A stretch of DNA of 64,000 nucleotides from Bacilli bacterium (GCA_022652945.1 JALCRV010000011.1:1-64000), one strand, 5' to 3'; positions 49,508-59,060 are shown, counted from the stretch's first letter. Translations and numbers: made by a program. Notes: generated by a model from the letters alone, not told the origin.

Positions 49508-51157
49508 ATGCCAGAGATTATCTTAAAAAATGTAACCAAAAGATACGGTGACTTCTACGCTGTCGAAAATATTAACCTGACGATCCCGGATGATTCGTTT
49601 ATCACCTTACTAGGGCCTTCCGGCTGCGGCAAGACCACGACCTTAAGAATGATCGCGGGTCTGGAGACTCCGACTACGGGAAAGATCACCATCAACGGGG
49701 AAACTGTCTTTGATTCGGATGCCGGCATCAACGTCTCCGCCAATAAACGCCATGTGGGCTTCCTTTTCCAGAACTACGCCCTCTGGCCGCATATGACTGT
49801 TTATAAGAACATTCAGTTCGGCTTAGCTAACGTCGATCAAGTGATGCCTGTCCACGCTTCCGAATATGAAAGACTCTTAAGGATGCAAAAAGTCGTCGTC
49901 GAGAAAGAAAAACTCGCCGGCTGCTTTAAATCCTCCCTGGATAAAAAAGGCAAGATCGAACCCAAAAAGGCCTTACTGAATCTGATCGATACTTTCGAGA
50001 TTTCCATGTATTCAGCTAAAGAGCTCTTCCAAGCTTTAGCCAATAAGAACGTCGCTGTCTGGCAACCGATATTGGATCAACTCGGCGATGAATATAAGAA
50101 AATGGCTGAAGAGAATCTCCAAAAGCTTGAATCCAAAGGTTTCGAGGTCAACGACAAATTCGACCTGGTCCAGAATAAACAAGTCGTCGCTAAGAAGAGA
50201 CATCTGGATAAAGAAGAAATCGATCTTAGAATCCGCAGGGTAGCGAGAATTGTCAAAGTCGGGGAATTCATGGACCGTTATCCTAATGAGCTCTCCGGTG
50301 GCCAACAGCAAAGAGTCGCCATCGCCCGTACTTTAGCTCCGGGTCCGAAAGTCCTCTTCATGGATGAGCCGCTTTCTAACCTCGATGCTAAATTAAGGTT
50401 GGAAATGAGATCGGAATTAAAAAGACTCCATCACGATACCGGGGCGACTTTTATCTACGTCACCCACGATCAGTTGGAGGCTATGACCTTAGCCACCAGG
50501 ATCTGCCTCATCAATAACGGTGTGGTCCAGCAATACGATGCTCCTCTTGATGTCTATAAACATCCGAATAACTTATTCGTTGCTGACTTTGTCGGCAATC
50601 CGGCGATTAACCTGATTGAAGCCAAGGCCAAGCAGGATAAGGAGGGGATTCATCTTTCTTTATTCGGCTCCCAAGTCAAAGCGACCTTCATCCCGAATAC
50701 TTATGTTGATCTAGCTCAGTTCCGCAAGGAAATGGATCAGGAAACCCAGGCCAAGAAAGCTGAATACGAAAAGAAACTGAAACAGAAGTCCTTCGTTGTC
50801 AAAGGCAATGCGGATAAGCCGTTTAACTTCCACATTCTGACTATCAACGGTAATTTGGATTCCAAAGACGAGAAAGACATTCAGAACGATGATTATGTTA
50901 TCGGCATTCGCCCGGAGTTTATGAGAATCGAAGATGACGGGAAGTTGGAGACCGATGTCTATTCCGCTATGCCTTCTGGCATGGAAACAACCGTCAAGCT
51001 CAGAGTCGGGGAATTCATTATCACCTCGGTGGTCTTCGGCGGCGTTGACTATAAAGTCAACGCGAAGGCCAAGGTCAATATCATCGGGAAGGAAATTCTC
51101 CTCTTCGATCGCAAGACTCAAAAGTTGATTGCGGCTGGTGAATTGAAATTAGAATAA
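49508..51157 (+). CDS. ABC transporter ATPase (PotA/FbpC-like) with internal insertion
   Basis: The 549-residue ATPase partner of the fused permease. Walker A is GPSGCGKTT (36-44) and the Q-loop FQNYALWPHMTVY (87-99). The signature LSGGQQQ lies only at 262, about 130 residues later than usual, because a charged, mostly helical insertion occupies roughly 106-235. Walker B VLFMDEPLSNLDAKLR and the H-loop THDQLEAMT are normal, followed by a TOBE-type C-terminus (YVIGIRPEFMRIED). Mycoplasma PotA proteins have an insertion of similar size, which supports a Tenericutes-related ancestry. It follows the permease by 3 bp, and a strong terminator closes the operon. Confidence 0.88.
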   Translation: MPEIILKNVTKRYGDFYAVENINLTIPDDSFITLLGPSGCGKTTTLRMIAGLETPTTGKITINGETVFDSDAGINVSANKRHVGFLFQNYALWPHMTVYKNIQFGLANVDQVMPVHASEYERLLRMQKVVVEKEKLAGCFKSSLDKKGKIEPKKALLNLIDTFEISMYSAKELFQALANKNVAVWQPILDQLGDEYKKMAEENLQKLESKGFEVNDKFDLVQNKQVVAKKRHLDKEEIDLRIRRVARIVKVGEFMDRYPNELSGGQQQRVAIARTLAPGPKVLFMDEPLSNLDAKLRLEMRSELKRLHHDTGATFIYVTHDQLEAMTLATRICLINNGVVQQYDAPLDVYKHPNNLFVADFVGNPAINLIEAKAKQDKEGIHLSLFGSQVKATFIPNTYVDLAQFRKEMDQETQAKKAEYEKKLKQKSFVVKGNADKPFNFHILTINGNLDSKDEKDIQNDDYVIGIRPEFMRIEDDGKLETDVYSAMPSGMETTVKLRVGEFIITSVVFGGVDYKVNAKAKVNIIGKEILLFDRKTQKLIAAGELKLE

Positions 51158-51185
51158 AAGCTGTTTTCTTTCGTTTAACTGTTTC

Positions 51186-51213
51186 GGGGGAGATTTTTTC
51201 TCCCCCTTTTTTT
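51186..51213 (+). terminator. Terminator of the transporter operon
   Basis: GGGGGAGA pairs with TCTCCCCC-type sequence (stem 51186-51206) followed by seven T. Confidence 0.88.
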
Positions 51214-51401
51214 GTTAAAGAATAATGTTTTATAAAGTTTTTTGATAAAAAATGTTGCATTAAGCCCAAAAGACTAAAAATTGACCTATAATAAAATAGA
51301 TGGATATCTTAATGGGTGGATTACTCTTAGGTTGAGGAAAAGAGCTGCTTTTTTTCAACAAGAAAGCTGAATTGCATCCTTATTGGTCTAAGGAGAAAGG
51401 A

Positions 51402-54400
51402 ATGGAACTTCACACCTATCCGTTGACTGAGGAAGAAAGGCAGACGATTAAGGCCAATCCTCTGGCCTTCGCCGCCTTTCGAGTTAATATGGATAAGTTG
51501 GAATTGGTGGAAGGCTCCGAAGCATTTTTAAAGATATTCCCTTTACCTTATGAAATTTTAAAGAAGGATTTTTATGCCGCGGTCAAGGATTTGACCTTAA
51601 AAGAAGACAGGGATCAAGTCTTTGCTGATTTTCAGCTAGCGGAGTATAACCACGAAGGCATATTAAAGAGTTCTTTCCGCTTGAAAGGAGCAGAAGGGGA
51701 TTACACTCTCTTTTCGATAAATGGCCAGCTCTTCCGCTTAAAAGATGAAACGGTACTTATTTATTGCTTTATAAGCCAAGAAGATGAAAAGACCAAGGAT
51801 CAAAAAAACCTTCAAGCGGATAATGAAAGAAAGGACATCCTCTTTGAAAGGATTCTTTCGACAACTAAAACCGCGATTTTCTGGAAGGATTCTGAACGCC
51901 GTTTCTTAGGGGCGAACAGAGCCTTCTTGGATTATTACGGCTTTAAAGATGAGAAATCTATCATCGGGAAAAATGATGAGGACATGGGCTGGCATAGCGA
52001 TCCAGATCCTTTTATGAACGATGAGATTCGCGTTTTAAAAGAAGGCGTATCGACTTATCGGGTGGAAGGGAAATGCTTTGCCCGTGGTAAAGAAAGAAAT
52101 ATCGTGGCTTCGAAAAGCCCGATTATCGTCCAGGGAAAAATCCTCGGATTGGTGGGCAGCTTTGAAGATGTCACTTTAGAAAAAGGGCAGGAGAAGCAAA
52201 TCTCTGACTTAAATGAGAAACTTAAGCAAGCGGTTATCCAACATGAACGGTTGATGGAAGTCTTTAATGTCATCATCGTTAAAATATCCTTGAAAGATTT
52301 TTCCTTCGTGGAGAATGGCGAAGCCATGCTTAACATGCTGGGCCTCAGCCAAAAAGAATTCTTAGAAAAATACGACGGGAAATTCTCCGCTTTGTTTCAA
52401 GGCGAATATCAGGAAGAATTCACTCATCTCCAAACAAGCATCTCCTCCGCTTTAGCTGATAAAAGGGCAAGCTTAAATTTTAATATGAAGGTCCCGGCTG
52501 TTTACGGACCTATTTGGATCAGCGGTGCCCTCTCTTTTAGCGATTATCTTCTTTTGGAAAATAAGCCCGCTTCGTTTATTATGGTTTGTCGCGATGTCTC
52601 CCAGCTTGTCTTAGTCCAGAAAAAATTAGCGGTTGCCGAAATTGAGGCTCATAAAGCCCAGGTCTTAGAAAGACAAAGCCACGAACAGTCGATGTTTATC
52701 GATGAGGTGCCGTCCGGCCTAGGAGCCCTACTTATCAAAAACGGTCAGGCTGAAGAGCGAATCAGAATCAATAAGTTCCTAGCGAAAAGGATCGCTTTAG
52801 ATGAAAAGGCCGGTAATATTGTTCCCTTAGAGGACTTCGTGGAGTGCATCCATCCGGATGAAAGGGAATCCTTTATGGATAATCTTCATCAGACTATCAA
52901 CCTTAAAGGAGCAATCAGCAGCCAATATCGGCTTTTAAGCAAAGCTGGCACTTATTTTTATAACGCGGTCCGTTTCTCATATTCCAGCCATGCCTCGGAA
53001 CAGGAAGTAGTCTATTTCGCTTTCAGCGACATTACCGAAATCAAAGAAGCTGAAAGCAAAGTCTTGGAAAGTCAGCATTTTTATCGTGAAGTAGTAAGGG
53101 CCGCGAAATTGTCGACTTGGGTTTACGACATTAAAACCCATAGCGTGGAAGTCGATGAAGAAGCTTCACCTTTACTTGAAAGCCTGAATACGGGAGGCGG
53201 CCTATGCGTTTCTAATCTTCCTGACTCCTTACTTCCTTATATCGAGCCTAAGGACCGTGAACGTCTAATTGAGATATATAAGAAAATCGAACGCGGGGAA
53301 GATGCTACAGGTGAGTTCTGGCTTAAGTCTGACCAATTCCAAGGCTCCAGATGCGAAAGAATCAACTATATCGTTGAAAAAGATGAAGATGGTAAACCTA
53401 TTAGAGCGATTGGTTTAGGTCAAGACGTCACGAGAGAAAAGAATAACGAGGAGCGTTATAAAAGAGAAATCAGGATTCTTAAGGAAATCGATGAAGGATC
53501 TTTATTGTCTAAAGGCCATTTTAACCTGACTAAGAACCTCGTCTTGGAGTATGTTTCGAAAGATAACGATGTCTTTAAGGCCCGTCCTTTCGGCTCTTAT
53601 AATGAAGCGATTAAGGCGTTCACTGACCTTTTAGAAAACGAGAACGAAAAAAAGAAGGTCTTAGAAAAGATCGATCCTTTAAACTTAATGCTCGCTTATC
53701 AAAACGGGGAAATGACCTCCAACATTGTCTACCACTGCCGCATCGATGGCCAGCTTCCATCTTTTATCTCCTTAAACCTTCATACGTATCTGATCCCGGA
53801 GACGGGGGATTTGGAACTGTTCACCTATGCTTACGATATTACCGATAAGGTCGAGAATGACCGGATTATGTCCTTGATCTCCGAAAGAGACTTCGACTAT
53901 ATCGGCTTGATATTCTCTAAAGAAAACAAGTTTGAGTTCATTAAAAAAACACAGGCGATTCTTTTTCCTGAGGTCCGTCAGTTGACCGATTATTCCACCT
54001 GCTGCTCTTACGTCAAGAAGAATTTTGTGAACGATGATGAAATCGAACAGTTCGAAAAAGCTACTTCGCTTTCGGAGATCTTGGAGGGCTTAAAAGAAAA
54101 CGGCCACCACGTAGCGAATTATCACCGTACTGAAAGCGGAAAAGTATTAGCTAAACAGCTGGACTATTTCTGGCTGGAAAAGGAGTATGGGATTATCTTG
54201 GTAGTCCGAGCGGATATCACCGCTTCCTTTAAACGAGATCAGGAACAGATGAAGACGATTCAGAAAGCCAAGTTGGAGGCCGATAAGGCCAACGAAGCCA
54301 AATCCGCTTTCCTTTCCAGCATGTCCCACGATTTAAGGACACCTTTAAACGGGGTGCTCGGTTTTACTAAGCTCGCTTTAAAGGAAAAAGACCCGGAGAA

Positions 54401-55418
54401 GAAAGAAGAACTGATGAGAAAGGTCGACCTCTCCGGAAAATTGCTTCTCGATCTGATAAACGATACTTTAGAGCTTTCGAGAATCGAAAGCGGGAAGAGC
54501 GCCAACGAGCCGGAAATCTGTACGCCAAATGAACTTCTTCCTGCTGTGATTACCGCCTTAAGGCCTTCGGCGGAATTAAAGCAAATTAACCTTGAAGTCG
54601 ATATGACAAACTATCCGACTGCTCCTTTATGGTGCGATCGGCTGAAGATTCAGAAAATCTTCCTTAATCTGCTCTCAAACGCCATTAAATATACCCAGCA
54701 AGGCGGGAAAGTAAGCGTCTGTTTTAAAAAATCTTCCGCTGAGAAAAAACATCTGATCTTCCTTATTAAGGATAACGGGATCGGAATGAGCGAAGAATTT
54801 ATGAAGATCATGTACGAGCCCTTCTCCCAGGAGAACCGTTCGGAAGTCTTGAAAGTCTCCGGGACGGGGTTAGGGCTTTCCTTAGTTAAACGTCTAGTCG
54901 ATCTTTTAGGCGGAAGGATCAGCTGCCAAAGTGAACTCCATAAGGGAACCTCCTTTGAAGTTGACTTGCCATATGAGGAAATAAAAGGGAAAAAGATCAC
55001 CTCCAAAGAAGCGGAAGAGAAGGATTATGATTTAACTAACAAAAGAGTTCTCCTCTGTGAAGATAATCAGATGAATCAAGAGATCGCCACGATGCTTTTA
55101 AACGAAAAAGGCGCAATCGTCGATTGGGCGGTAGATGGTCAGGAAGGTGTGAAGAAGTTCACTTCTAGCCCGGATGGTTTTTATAGTTTGATTTTGATGG
55201 ATATGCGGATGCCGCATCTTGATGGTCTGCAAGCGACTAAGGCAATAAGGGCCCTTGAACGATTCGATGCTAAACTCATCCCGATAATTGCCATGACCGC
55301 CGATGCTTTTGAAGAAAGCGTCAAAGCCGCTAAGGAAGCCGGCATGAACGGGTATCTTACTAAGCCGATTATCCCGGAGAAAATGTTCGCTTTGATCGGA
55401 AAACTTTGCTCTAAGTAA
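51402..55418 (+). CDS. Cytosolic multi-PAS hybrid histidine kinase
   Basis: A 1338-residue hybrid sensor kinase with no transmembrane helix or signal peptide. The N-terminal ~950 residues hold several PAS-like units (for example KTAIFWKDSERRFLGANRAF, FSYSSHASEQEVVYFAFSDI, RVEGKCFARGKERNIVASKS). A short coiled coil (KAKLEADKANEAKSAFLSSM) leads to the H-box SHDLRTPLNGVLGF. The ATPase domain (NLLSNAIKYT, KDNGIGMSEE, GTGLGLSLV) and a receiver with Asp in LILMDMRMPHLDG and Lys in YLTKPI follow. No HPt domain is present, so the phosphate must pass to a separate protein. ATG 51402 follows AAGGAG; the upstream TTG frame is not supported. Intracellular redox, flavin or metabolite sensing is likely. 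Confidence 0.88.
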   Translation: MELHTYPLTEEERQTIKANPLAFAAFRVNMDKLELVEGSEAFLKIFPLPYEILKKDFYAAVKDLTLKEDRDQVFADFQLAEYNHEGILKSSFRLKGAEGDYTLFSINGQLFRLKDETVLIYCFISQEDEKTKDQKNLQADNERKDILFERILSTTKTAIFWKDSERRFLGANRAFLDYYGFKDEKSIIGKNDEDMGWHSDPDPFMNDEIRVLKEGVSTYRVEGKCFARGKERNIVASKSPIIVQGKILGLVGSFEDVTLEKGQEKQISDLNEKLKQAVIQHERLMEVFNVIIVKISLKDFSFVENGEAMLNMLGLSQKEFLEKYDGKFSALFQGEYQEEFTHLQTSISSALADKRASLNFNMKVPAVYGPIWISGALSFSDYLLLENKPASFIMVCRDVSQLVLVQKKLAVAEIEAHKAQVLERQSHEQSMFIDEVPSGLGALLIKNGQAEERIRINKFLAKRIALDEKAGNIVPLEDFVECIHPDERESFMDNLHQTINLKGAISSQYRLLSKAGTYFYNAVRFSYSSHASEQEVVYFAFSDITEIKEAESKVLESQHFYREVVRAAKLSTWVYDIKTHSVEVDEEASPLLESLNTGGGLCVSNLPDSLLPYIEPKDRERLIEIYKKIERGEDATGEFWLKSDQFQGSRCERINYIVEKDEDGKPIRAIGLGQDVTREKNNEERYKREIRILKEIDEGSLLSKGHFNLTKNLVLEYVSKDNDVFKARPFGSYNEAIKAFTDLLENENEKKKVLEKIDPLNLMLAYQNGEMTSNIVYHCRIDGQLPSFISLNLHTYLIPETGDLELFTYAYDITDKVENDRIMSLISERDFDYIGLIFSKENKFEFIKKTQAILFPEVRQLTDYSTCCSYVKKNFVNDDEIEQFEKATSLSEILEGLKENGHHVANYHRTESGKVLAKQLDYFWLEKEYGIILVVRADITASFKRDQEQMKTIQKAKLEADKANEAKSAFLSSMSHDLRTPLNGVLGFTKLALKEKDPEKKEELMRKVDLSGKLLLDLINDTLELSRIESGKSANEPEICTPNELLPAVITALRPSAELKQINLEVDMTNYPTAPLWCDRLKIQKIFLNLLSNAIKYTQQGGKVSVCFKKSSAEKKHLIFLIKDNGIGMSEEFMKIMYEPFSQENRSEVLKVSGTGLGLSLVKRLVDLLGGRISCQSELHKGTSFEVDLPYEEIKGKKITSKEAEEKDYDLTNKRVLLCEDNQMNQEIATMLLNEKGAIVDWAVDGQEGVKKFTSSPDGFYSLILMDMRMPHLDGLQATKAIRALERFDAKLIPIIAMTADAFEESVKAAKEAGMNGYLTKPIIPEKMFALIGKLCSK

Positions 55419-55550
55419 ACCGAGTTTTTCTTCCGCCGAATTGGCTTTTTTTTTGCTTAAAAAGATCTTATTTTCCTCTCCGAATTACTTTTTTCAAAAA
55501 TTGGGGAAAAGAAGTCTTAAAAAGGGGTGTATCTCTCTTTTTGTTTATGC

Positions 55551-55575
55551 TATTATCAATGTGTAAGCGGTTTCA
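55551..55575 (+). promoter_or_regulatory. EF-G-like gene promoter and cre-like site
   Basis: An extended -10 (TGC then TATTAT, 55551-55556) is followed by TGTAAGCGGTTTCA (55562-55575), which fits the CcpA cre consensus apart from the centre. It overlaps the expected transcription start, a repressing position. The ribosome-binding site AAAGGAGG follows. Confidence 0.6.
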
Positions 55576-55593
55576 CGAAAGGAGGAAATCATT

Positions 55594-57648
55594 GTGTTAT
55601 ACGGTCCTGATAAGATACGCAACATCGCCGTTGTCGGCCATCAGGGAAGCGGCAAGACGAGCCTAGTCGAGTCGATGGCCTTTAAATCCGGCCTGATTCC
55701 GGAAAAAGGCACGATTTTAGCGAAGAACACTATCTCCGATTTCATGAAAGAAGAAAAACAGAGACAAGTATCCTTAGCCTCAGCGGTCGTACCTATTGAA
55801 CATAATGGGTGCAAATTGAATCTTATCGATCTCCCCGGGAATGACGATTTCATTTTCGAGACGATCGGCATCACGAGGATCGTTAAAGGCGCCATCCTGG
55901 TGATCGATGCCTACAAAGGCGTAGAAGCGGGGACCATTAAGCATTTCAAGATGCTTAAGAAGAGAGGGGTCCCTATTTTAATTTTCATCAATAAGATGGA
56001 TAAAGAGAATATCGACTTTACCGCTCTCTTATCCGAAATCTATCGCAAGCTTGATTCCAAGCACTGCGTTCCGTTCTCCTATCCGATGGGCCATAAAGAC
56101 GGTTTTGATGGCTTCGTCAATGTCGTTGAGCTGAAAGCCCGTAAATACGATGGCAAGACCTGCCATGATGATGTAATCTACGAAGATAAGAAACAACTCG
56201 TTTTCGCTCTGCATAATAGACTATGTGAAGCGGTCGCTACCACCAACGACGAAATGCTGGAAAGATTCTTCTCCGGCCAGCCTCTGACTAACGAAGAAAT
56301 CCGCACCGGTTTACGCCATGCGGTCCTCGACGGGGAACTGTATCCGATCTTAGTCGGAGCCGCCGAGAAAGATATCGGCATCGAGACTTTGATGGATAAA
56401 CTGGTCGAATACTTGCCTTCGCCTTTGGATCTGAAGCCGATTCCGGCTGTCGATCAAGACGGCAAGGAATACGATGTCAAGACCAGCATCGATGAGCCGA
56501 CGTCCTTAATTGTCTTTAAGAACAACTATAACGCCTACCAGGGCTTGATTTCCTATTTCAAAGTCCAGTCTGGCGTTGTTAAGCTCGGCGATGAAATGAT
56601 CTGCCCGAATAACGGACAGACCTACAAGATCATGACGTTATTTGAAGTCTGCGGTGAAAAGATGACTCCGGTCAAGGAAATCGGAGCGGGCGATATCGGC
56701 GCCACCACACGTTTAGCCGATATGAAGCTCTCCTTCACCCTTTGCGATCCGAATCATAAAGTCACCTTTAAGGAAATCAAATATCCGACTCCGACTTACT
56801 TTAATGCGATCGTCCCGGAGACGAAAAAAGATTCCGATAAGCTCTTCCAGGCGGTTGATAAGCTGATGGTCGGCGATCCGACAATCGGCCTAAAGAAGGA
56901 AGAAACCACCGGACAGATTCTGATTGGCGGTGTTTCCCAGACCCATCTTTCTTATATCTTGAAGAGACTTACTGATGATTACGGCCTCGCCTTCCATACT
57001 GAACCGGTGAAGATTTCTTATCGAGAGACCATCACCCAGGCGGCGGAAGCGGAGGGAAGATATGTTAAGCAGACGGGCGGTGCGGGTTTCTACGGCATCG
57101 TCAATATGAAATTCGAGCCGGCAAATGAGACCTCCTTCCAGTCCACGGTCTTCGGCGGACATATCGATAAAGGATACTTCCCGGCGGTTGAAAAAGGCTT
57201 CAGGGAAGCTTTGCTGGCGGGCGGGTTGATTAAGGCCCCGGTCATCAATGTCAAAGCGACCTTGTTAGATGGTAAACAGCACGCGGTCGATTCAAACGAA
57301 ATGGCCTTTAAGAACGCAGGAATGCTGGCTTTCCGCAACGCTTATAACGATTGCAAGCCGATCCTGTTGGAGCCTTTCGATAAACTGACCGTGAACGTTC
57401 CGATCGATTATCTGGGCGCGGTCTTGACGGATCTGACTAAGCGCAGAGCGAGAATCCTTTCCACCGAGGATTCCGGTGACAATAACATGGATGTTATCGC
57501 CATTGTCCCGGAGAGCGAGATCTTGGAGTACACTAACGAGTTGAAGTCTATTTCTAAAGGAACCGCCTTCTTTAACCTAACCTTCGAGGATTACGAAAGA
57601 GTCCCTGATCAGCTGGCTAAGGATATCATCCTGAAAGCCAACAGCTAA
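55594..57648 (+). CDS. Elongation-factor-G-like translational GTPase
   Basis: A 684-residue five-domain EF-G-type GTPase. P-loop VVGHQGSGKTS (14-24), G3 IDLPGNDDF (78-86), G4 INKMDKE, then domains II-V (domain IV GGAGFYGIVNMKF, domain V ending LEYTNELKSISKGTAFFNLTF). In canonical EF-G the G3 motif is DTPGHVDF with a catalytic His; here Asn-83 replaces it, as in divergent EF-G paralogues. It is therefore unlikely to be the main elongation factor and may be a specialised one. The start is GTG with a good AAAGGAGG site. It stands alone, not in the rpsL-rpsG-fusA cluster, which supports a paralogue. Confidence 0.87.
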   Translation: MLYGPDKIRNIAVVGHQGSGKTSLVESMAFKSGLIPEKGTILAKNTISDFMKEEKQRQVSLASAVVPIEHNGCKLNLIDLPGNDDFIFETIGITRIVKGAILVIDAYKGVEAGTIKHFKMLKKRGVPILIFINKMDKENIDFTALLSEIYRKLDSKHCVPFSYPMGHKDGFDGFVNVVELKARKYDGKTCHDDVIYEDKKQLVFALHNRLCEAVATTNDEMLERFFSGQPLTNEEIRTGLRHAVLDGELYPILVGAAEKDIGIETLMDKLVEYLPSPLDLKPIPAVDQDGKEYDVKTSIDEPTSLIVFKNNYNAYQGLISYFKVQSGVVKLGDEMICPNNGQTYKIMTLFEVCGEKMTPVKEIGAGDIGATTRLADMKLSFTLCDPNHKVTFKEIKYPTPTYFNAIVPETKKDSDKLFQAVDKLMVGDPTIGLKKEETTGQILIGGVSQTHLSYILKRLTDDYGLAFHTEPVKISYRETITQAAEAEGRYVKQTGGAGFYGIVNMKFEPANETSFQSTVFGGHIDKGYFPAVEKGFREALLAGGLIKAPVINVKATLLDGKQHAVDSNEMAFKNAGMLAFRNAYNDCKPILLEPFDKLTVNVPIDYLGAVLTDLTKRRARILSTEDSGDNNMDVIAIVPESEILEYTNELKSISKGTAFFNLTFEDYERVPDQLAKDIILKANS

Positions 57649-57679
57649 TAAGACGGCTTTGATCAGCTAACTTGAAAAG

Positions 57680-57708
57680 CCTGCGGAGAAGTTTTTCCGC
57701 AGGTTTTT
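57680..57708 (+). terminator. Terminator of EF-G-like gene
   Basis: CCTGCGGA (57680-57687) pairs with TCCGCAGG (57696-57703), then five T. Confidence 0.88.
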
Positions 57709-57771
57709 CTTTTGAGGCAAAATTTTTGAAGTACAATATTATTAATCTACATATTAATCTTGGGAGGTTTT

Positions 57772-58266
57772 ATGGGACTTTGCATTAAGGAAAAAGTCTT
57801 TTCTTGGAGCGAGGCGTACGACGTCTACGACGAAAATGGCAACGTCAAATATACCGTAAAAGGAGAAGTCTTCTCCTTGGGGCATAAAATCCATATTTAT
57901 GATTTAGAAGGCAAAGAAGTCGCTTCGGTCATTGAGAAAGTCTGGAGCTTTCTCAAGAATTTCCGCATCTTTATCAACGGGGAAGAGAAAGGCGCCATCA
58001 AGGAAAAGTTCTCGTTTTTCCATCCTAAATACAATGTTGATTTCCTCGATCTGGAAGTGGAAGGGGATATCTTCGATTGGAATTATCAGATGACTAAAGG
58101 CGGGACTATCGTGGCGACGATGCAAAGAAAGGTCTTCAGCTGGGCGAGCACGTTTTATCTCGATTGTGCCTTAAAAACGGATGAAGTCAGTTACTTAGCT
58201 TTAGCGATTGCTATCGATGCCGCGCATAATGATGACGAGATGGCTCTGATTGCATCCGGAATGTAA
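57772..58266 (+). CDS. LURP-one-related (YxjI-like) protein
   Basis: A 164-residue protein of the LURP-one/Tubby-like C-terminal family. It is made of repeated beta-strand units: VYDENGNVKYTVKGEVFSLG, KIHIYDLEGKEVASVIEKVW, FRIFINGEEKGAIKEKFSFF and MTKGGTIVATMQRKVFSWAS. It ends with the hydrophobic helix SYLALAIAIDAAHN that sits inside the barrel in this family. Start ATG 57772 follows GGGAGG. The family's bacterial function is unknown; phospholipid binding has been suggested from the Tubby fold. Confidence 0.85.
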   Translation: MGLCIKEKVFSWSEAYDVYDENGNVKYTVKGEVFSLGHKIHIYDLEGKEVASVIEKVWSFLKNFRIFINGEEKGAIKEKFSFFHPKYNVDFLDLEVEGDIFDWNYQMTKGGTIVATMQRKVFSWASTFYLDCALKTDEVSYLALAIAIDAAHNDDEMALIASGM

Positions 58267-58301
58267 TTAGTTTCTTCATTTGCTTTTTCTCTGAATTTAC
58301 C

Positions 58302-58343
58302 AAAACGGGGATTGCTTTAATTTTAAAAATCCCCGTTTCCTTT
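58302..58343 (+). terminator. Terminator after LURP-one-like gene
   Basis: AAACGGGGATT pairs with AATCCCCGTTT (58303-58313 with 58328-58338), and a T run follows at 58341. Confidence 0.85.
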
Positions 58344-58412
58344 TTGCTTTTTAATGTATATCAAGAACCGATACAGGACAATGTTATCATATTTTTTAGA
58401 GAGGTAATCAAT

Positions 58413-58490
58413 ATGAGCAGCGGAATCGGTTTCTGGGGCGTAGTCGGTGCGGTGATTGTGGCCGCGATTATCTTAGCGGTCCTCGGCTAG
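58413..58490 (+). CDS. 25-residue membrane peptide
   Basis: A very small gene bounded by terminators on both sides. ATG 58413 follows AGAGAGG at 8 bases. The product begins MSSGIGFWGVVGAVIV, ends AVLG and is almost entirely a single hydrophobic helix without charged residues. Its own ribosome-binding site and the hairpin at 58516 indicate an independent transcription unit. Small sporulation-type (YjcZ-like) membrane peptides and hydrophobic type I toxins have this shape; I cannot decide between these or a regulatory micropeptide. Confidence 0.6.
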   Translation: MSSGIGFWGVVGAVIVAAIILAVLG

Positions 58491-58515
58491 TCTTATTCTT
58501 GCGGCTTTTTTACTG

Positions 58516-58543
58516 AAAAAAGTCTTTTTATAAAGGCTTTTTT
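58516..58543 (+). terminator. Terminator after small peptide gene
   Basis: AAAAAAGTCTTT pairs with AAAGGCTTTTTT (one G-U pair) around a 4-base loop, 25 bp after the stop. Confidence 0.75.
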
Positions 58544-58583
58544 ATTTTACTGAAAATGCATAGATGCTTACTAGGAGGGACAG

Positions 58584-59042
58584 ATGGAAGTCATCCATAT
58601 CGATTATCCATATAAAAGAAAAAAGAATCTCTGGATCAATCTAGTTTTAATTATTGTAGTCCTCTCCTTATATTCCTTAAATAGTTTTTTTATAAAGCCG
58701 AGCCTGCCGGAAGAGAAGAACTTTTTCGAATATGTGATGGAGAACCATTTTAATGATTTTCTGTGTCCGATTTTAATTTGTGCTCTGCTGAATGTGACCG
58801 CCCTCGGAGTAAAAAAACAACTCGTAGTCTTCTGGCTAATCTATCTTCTTCTTTTTATCTTTTCCTCATTTATGTGGGAATACGTTAGACCTTATATTCT
58901 TCAAGTCTTCAATCCTTTACATAAAACTCCTCATTTTCTCTGGGGAGATATCCTCGCTTATTTTCTCGGATATCTAAGTTATTATGTCTTTTATATCTGC
59001 CTGTACGATAAAAGAAAGAACCTGAAAGAGACAGGGAAGTGA
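58584..59042 (+). CDS. Hypothetical four-helix membrane protein
   Basis: A 152-residue protein with four predicted helices (NLWINLVLIIVVLSLYSLNS, PILICALLNVTALGV, VVFWLIYLLLFIFSSF, DILAYFLGYLSYYVFYICLY). A conserved-looking loop WEYVRPYILQVFNPLHKTPH precedes the last helix, loosely recalling VanZ-type proteins. I do not assign a family. AGGAGGGACAG precedes the ATG. Confidence 0.55.
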   Translation: MEVIHIDYPYKRKKNLWINLVLIIVVLSLYSLNSFFIKPSLPEEKNFFEYVMENHFNDFLCPILICALLNVTALGVKKQLVVFWLIYLLLFIFSSFMWEYVRPYILQVFNPLHKTPHFLWGDILAYFLGYLSYYVFYICLYDKRKNLKETGK

Positions 59043-59060
59043 AATATTAGAAAATTAGGC

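Noticed and set aside
55594..57648. Tetracycline-resistance ribosomal protection protein
   Set aside because: Length and fold are similar, but G3 DLPGNDDF differs from the DTPGHMDF of Tet proteins, and nothing nearby suggests a resistance element; an EF-G paralogue fits better.
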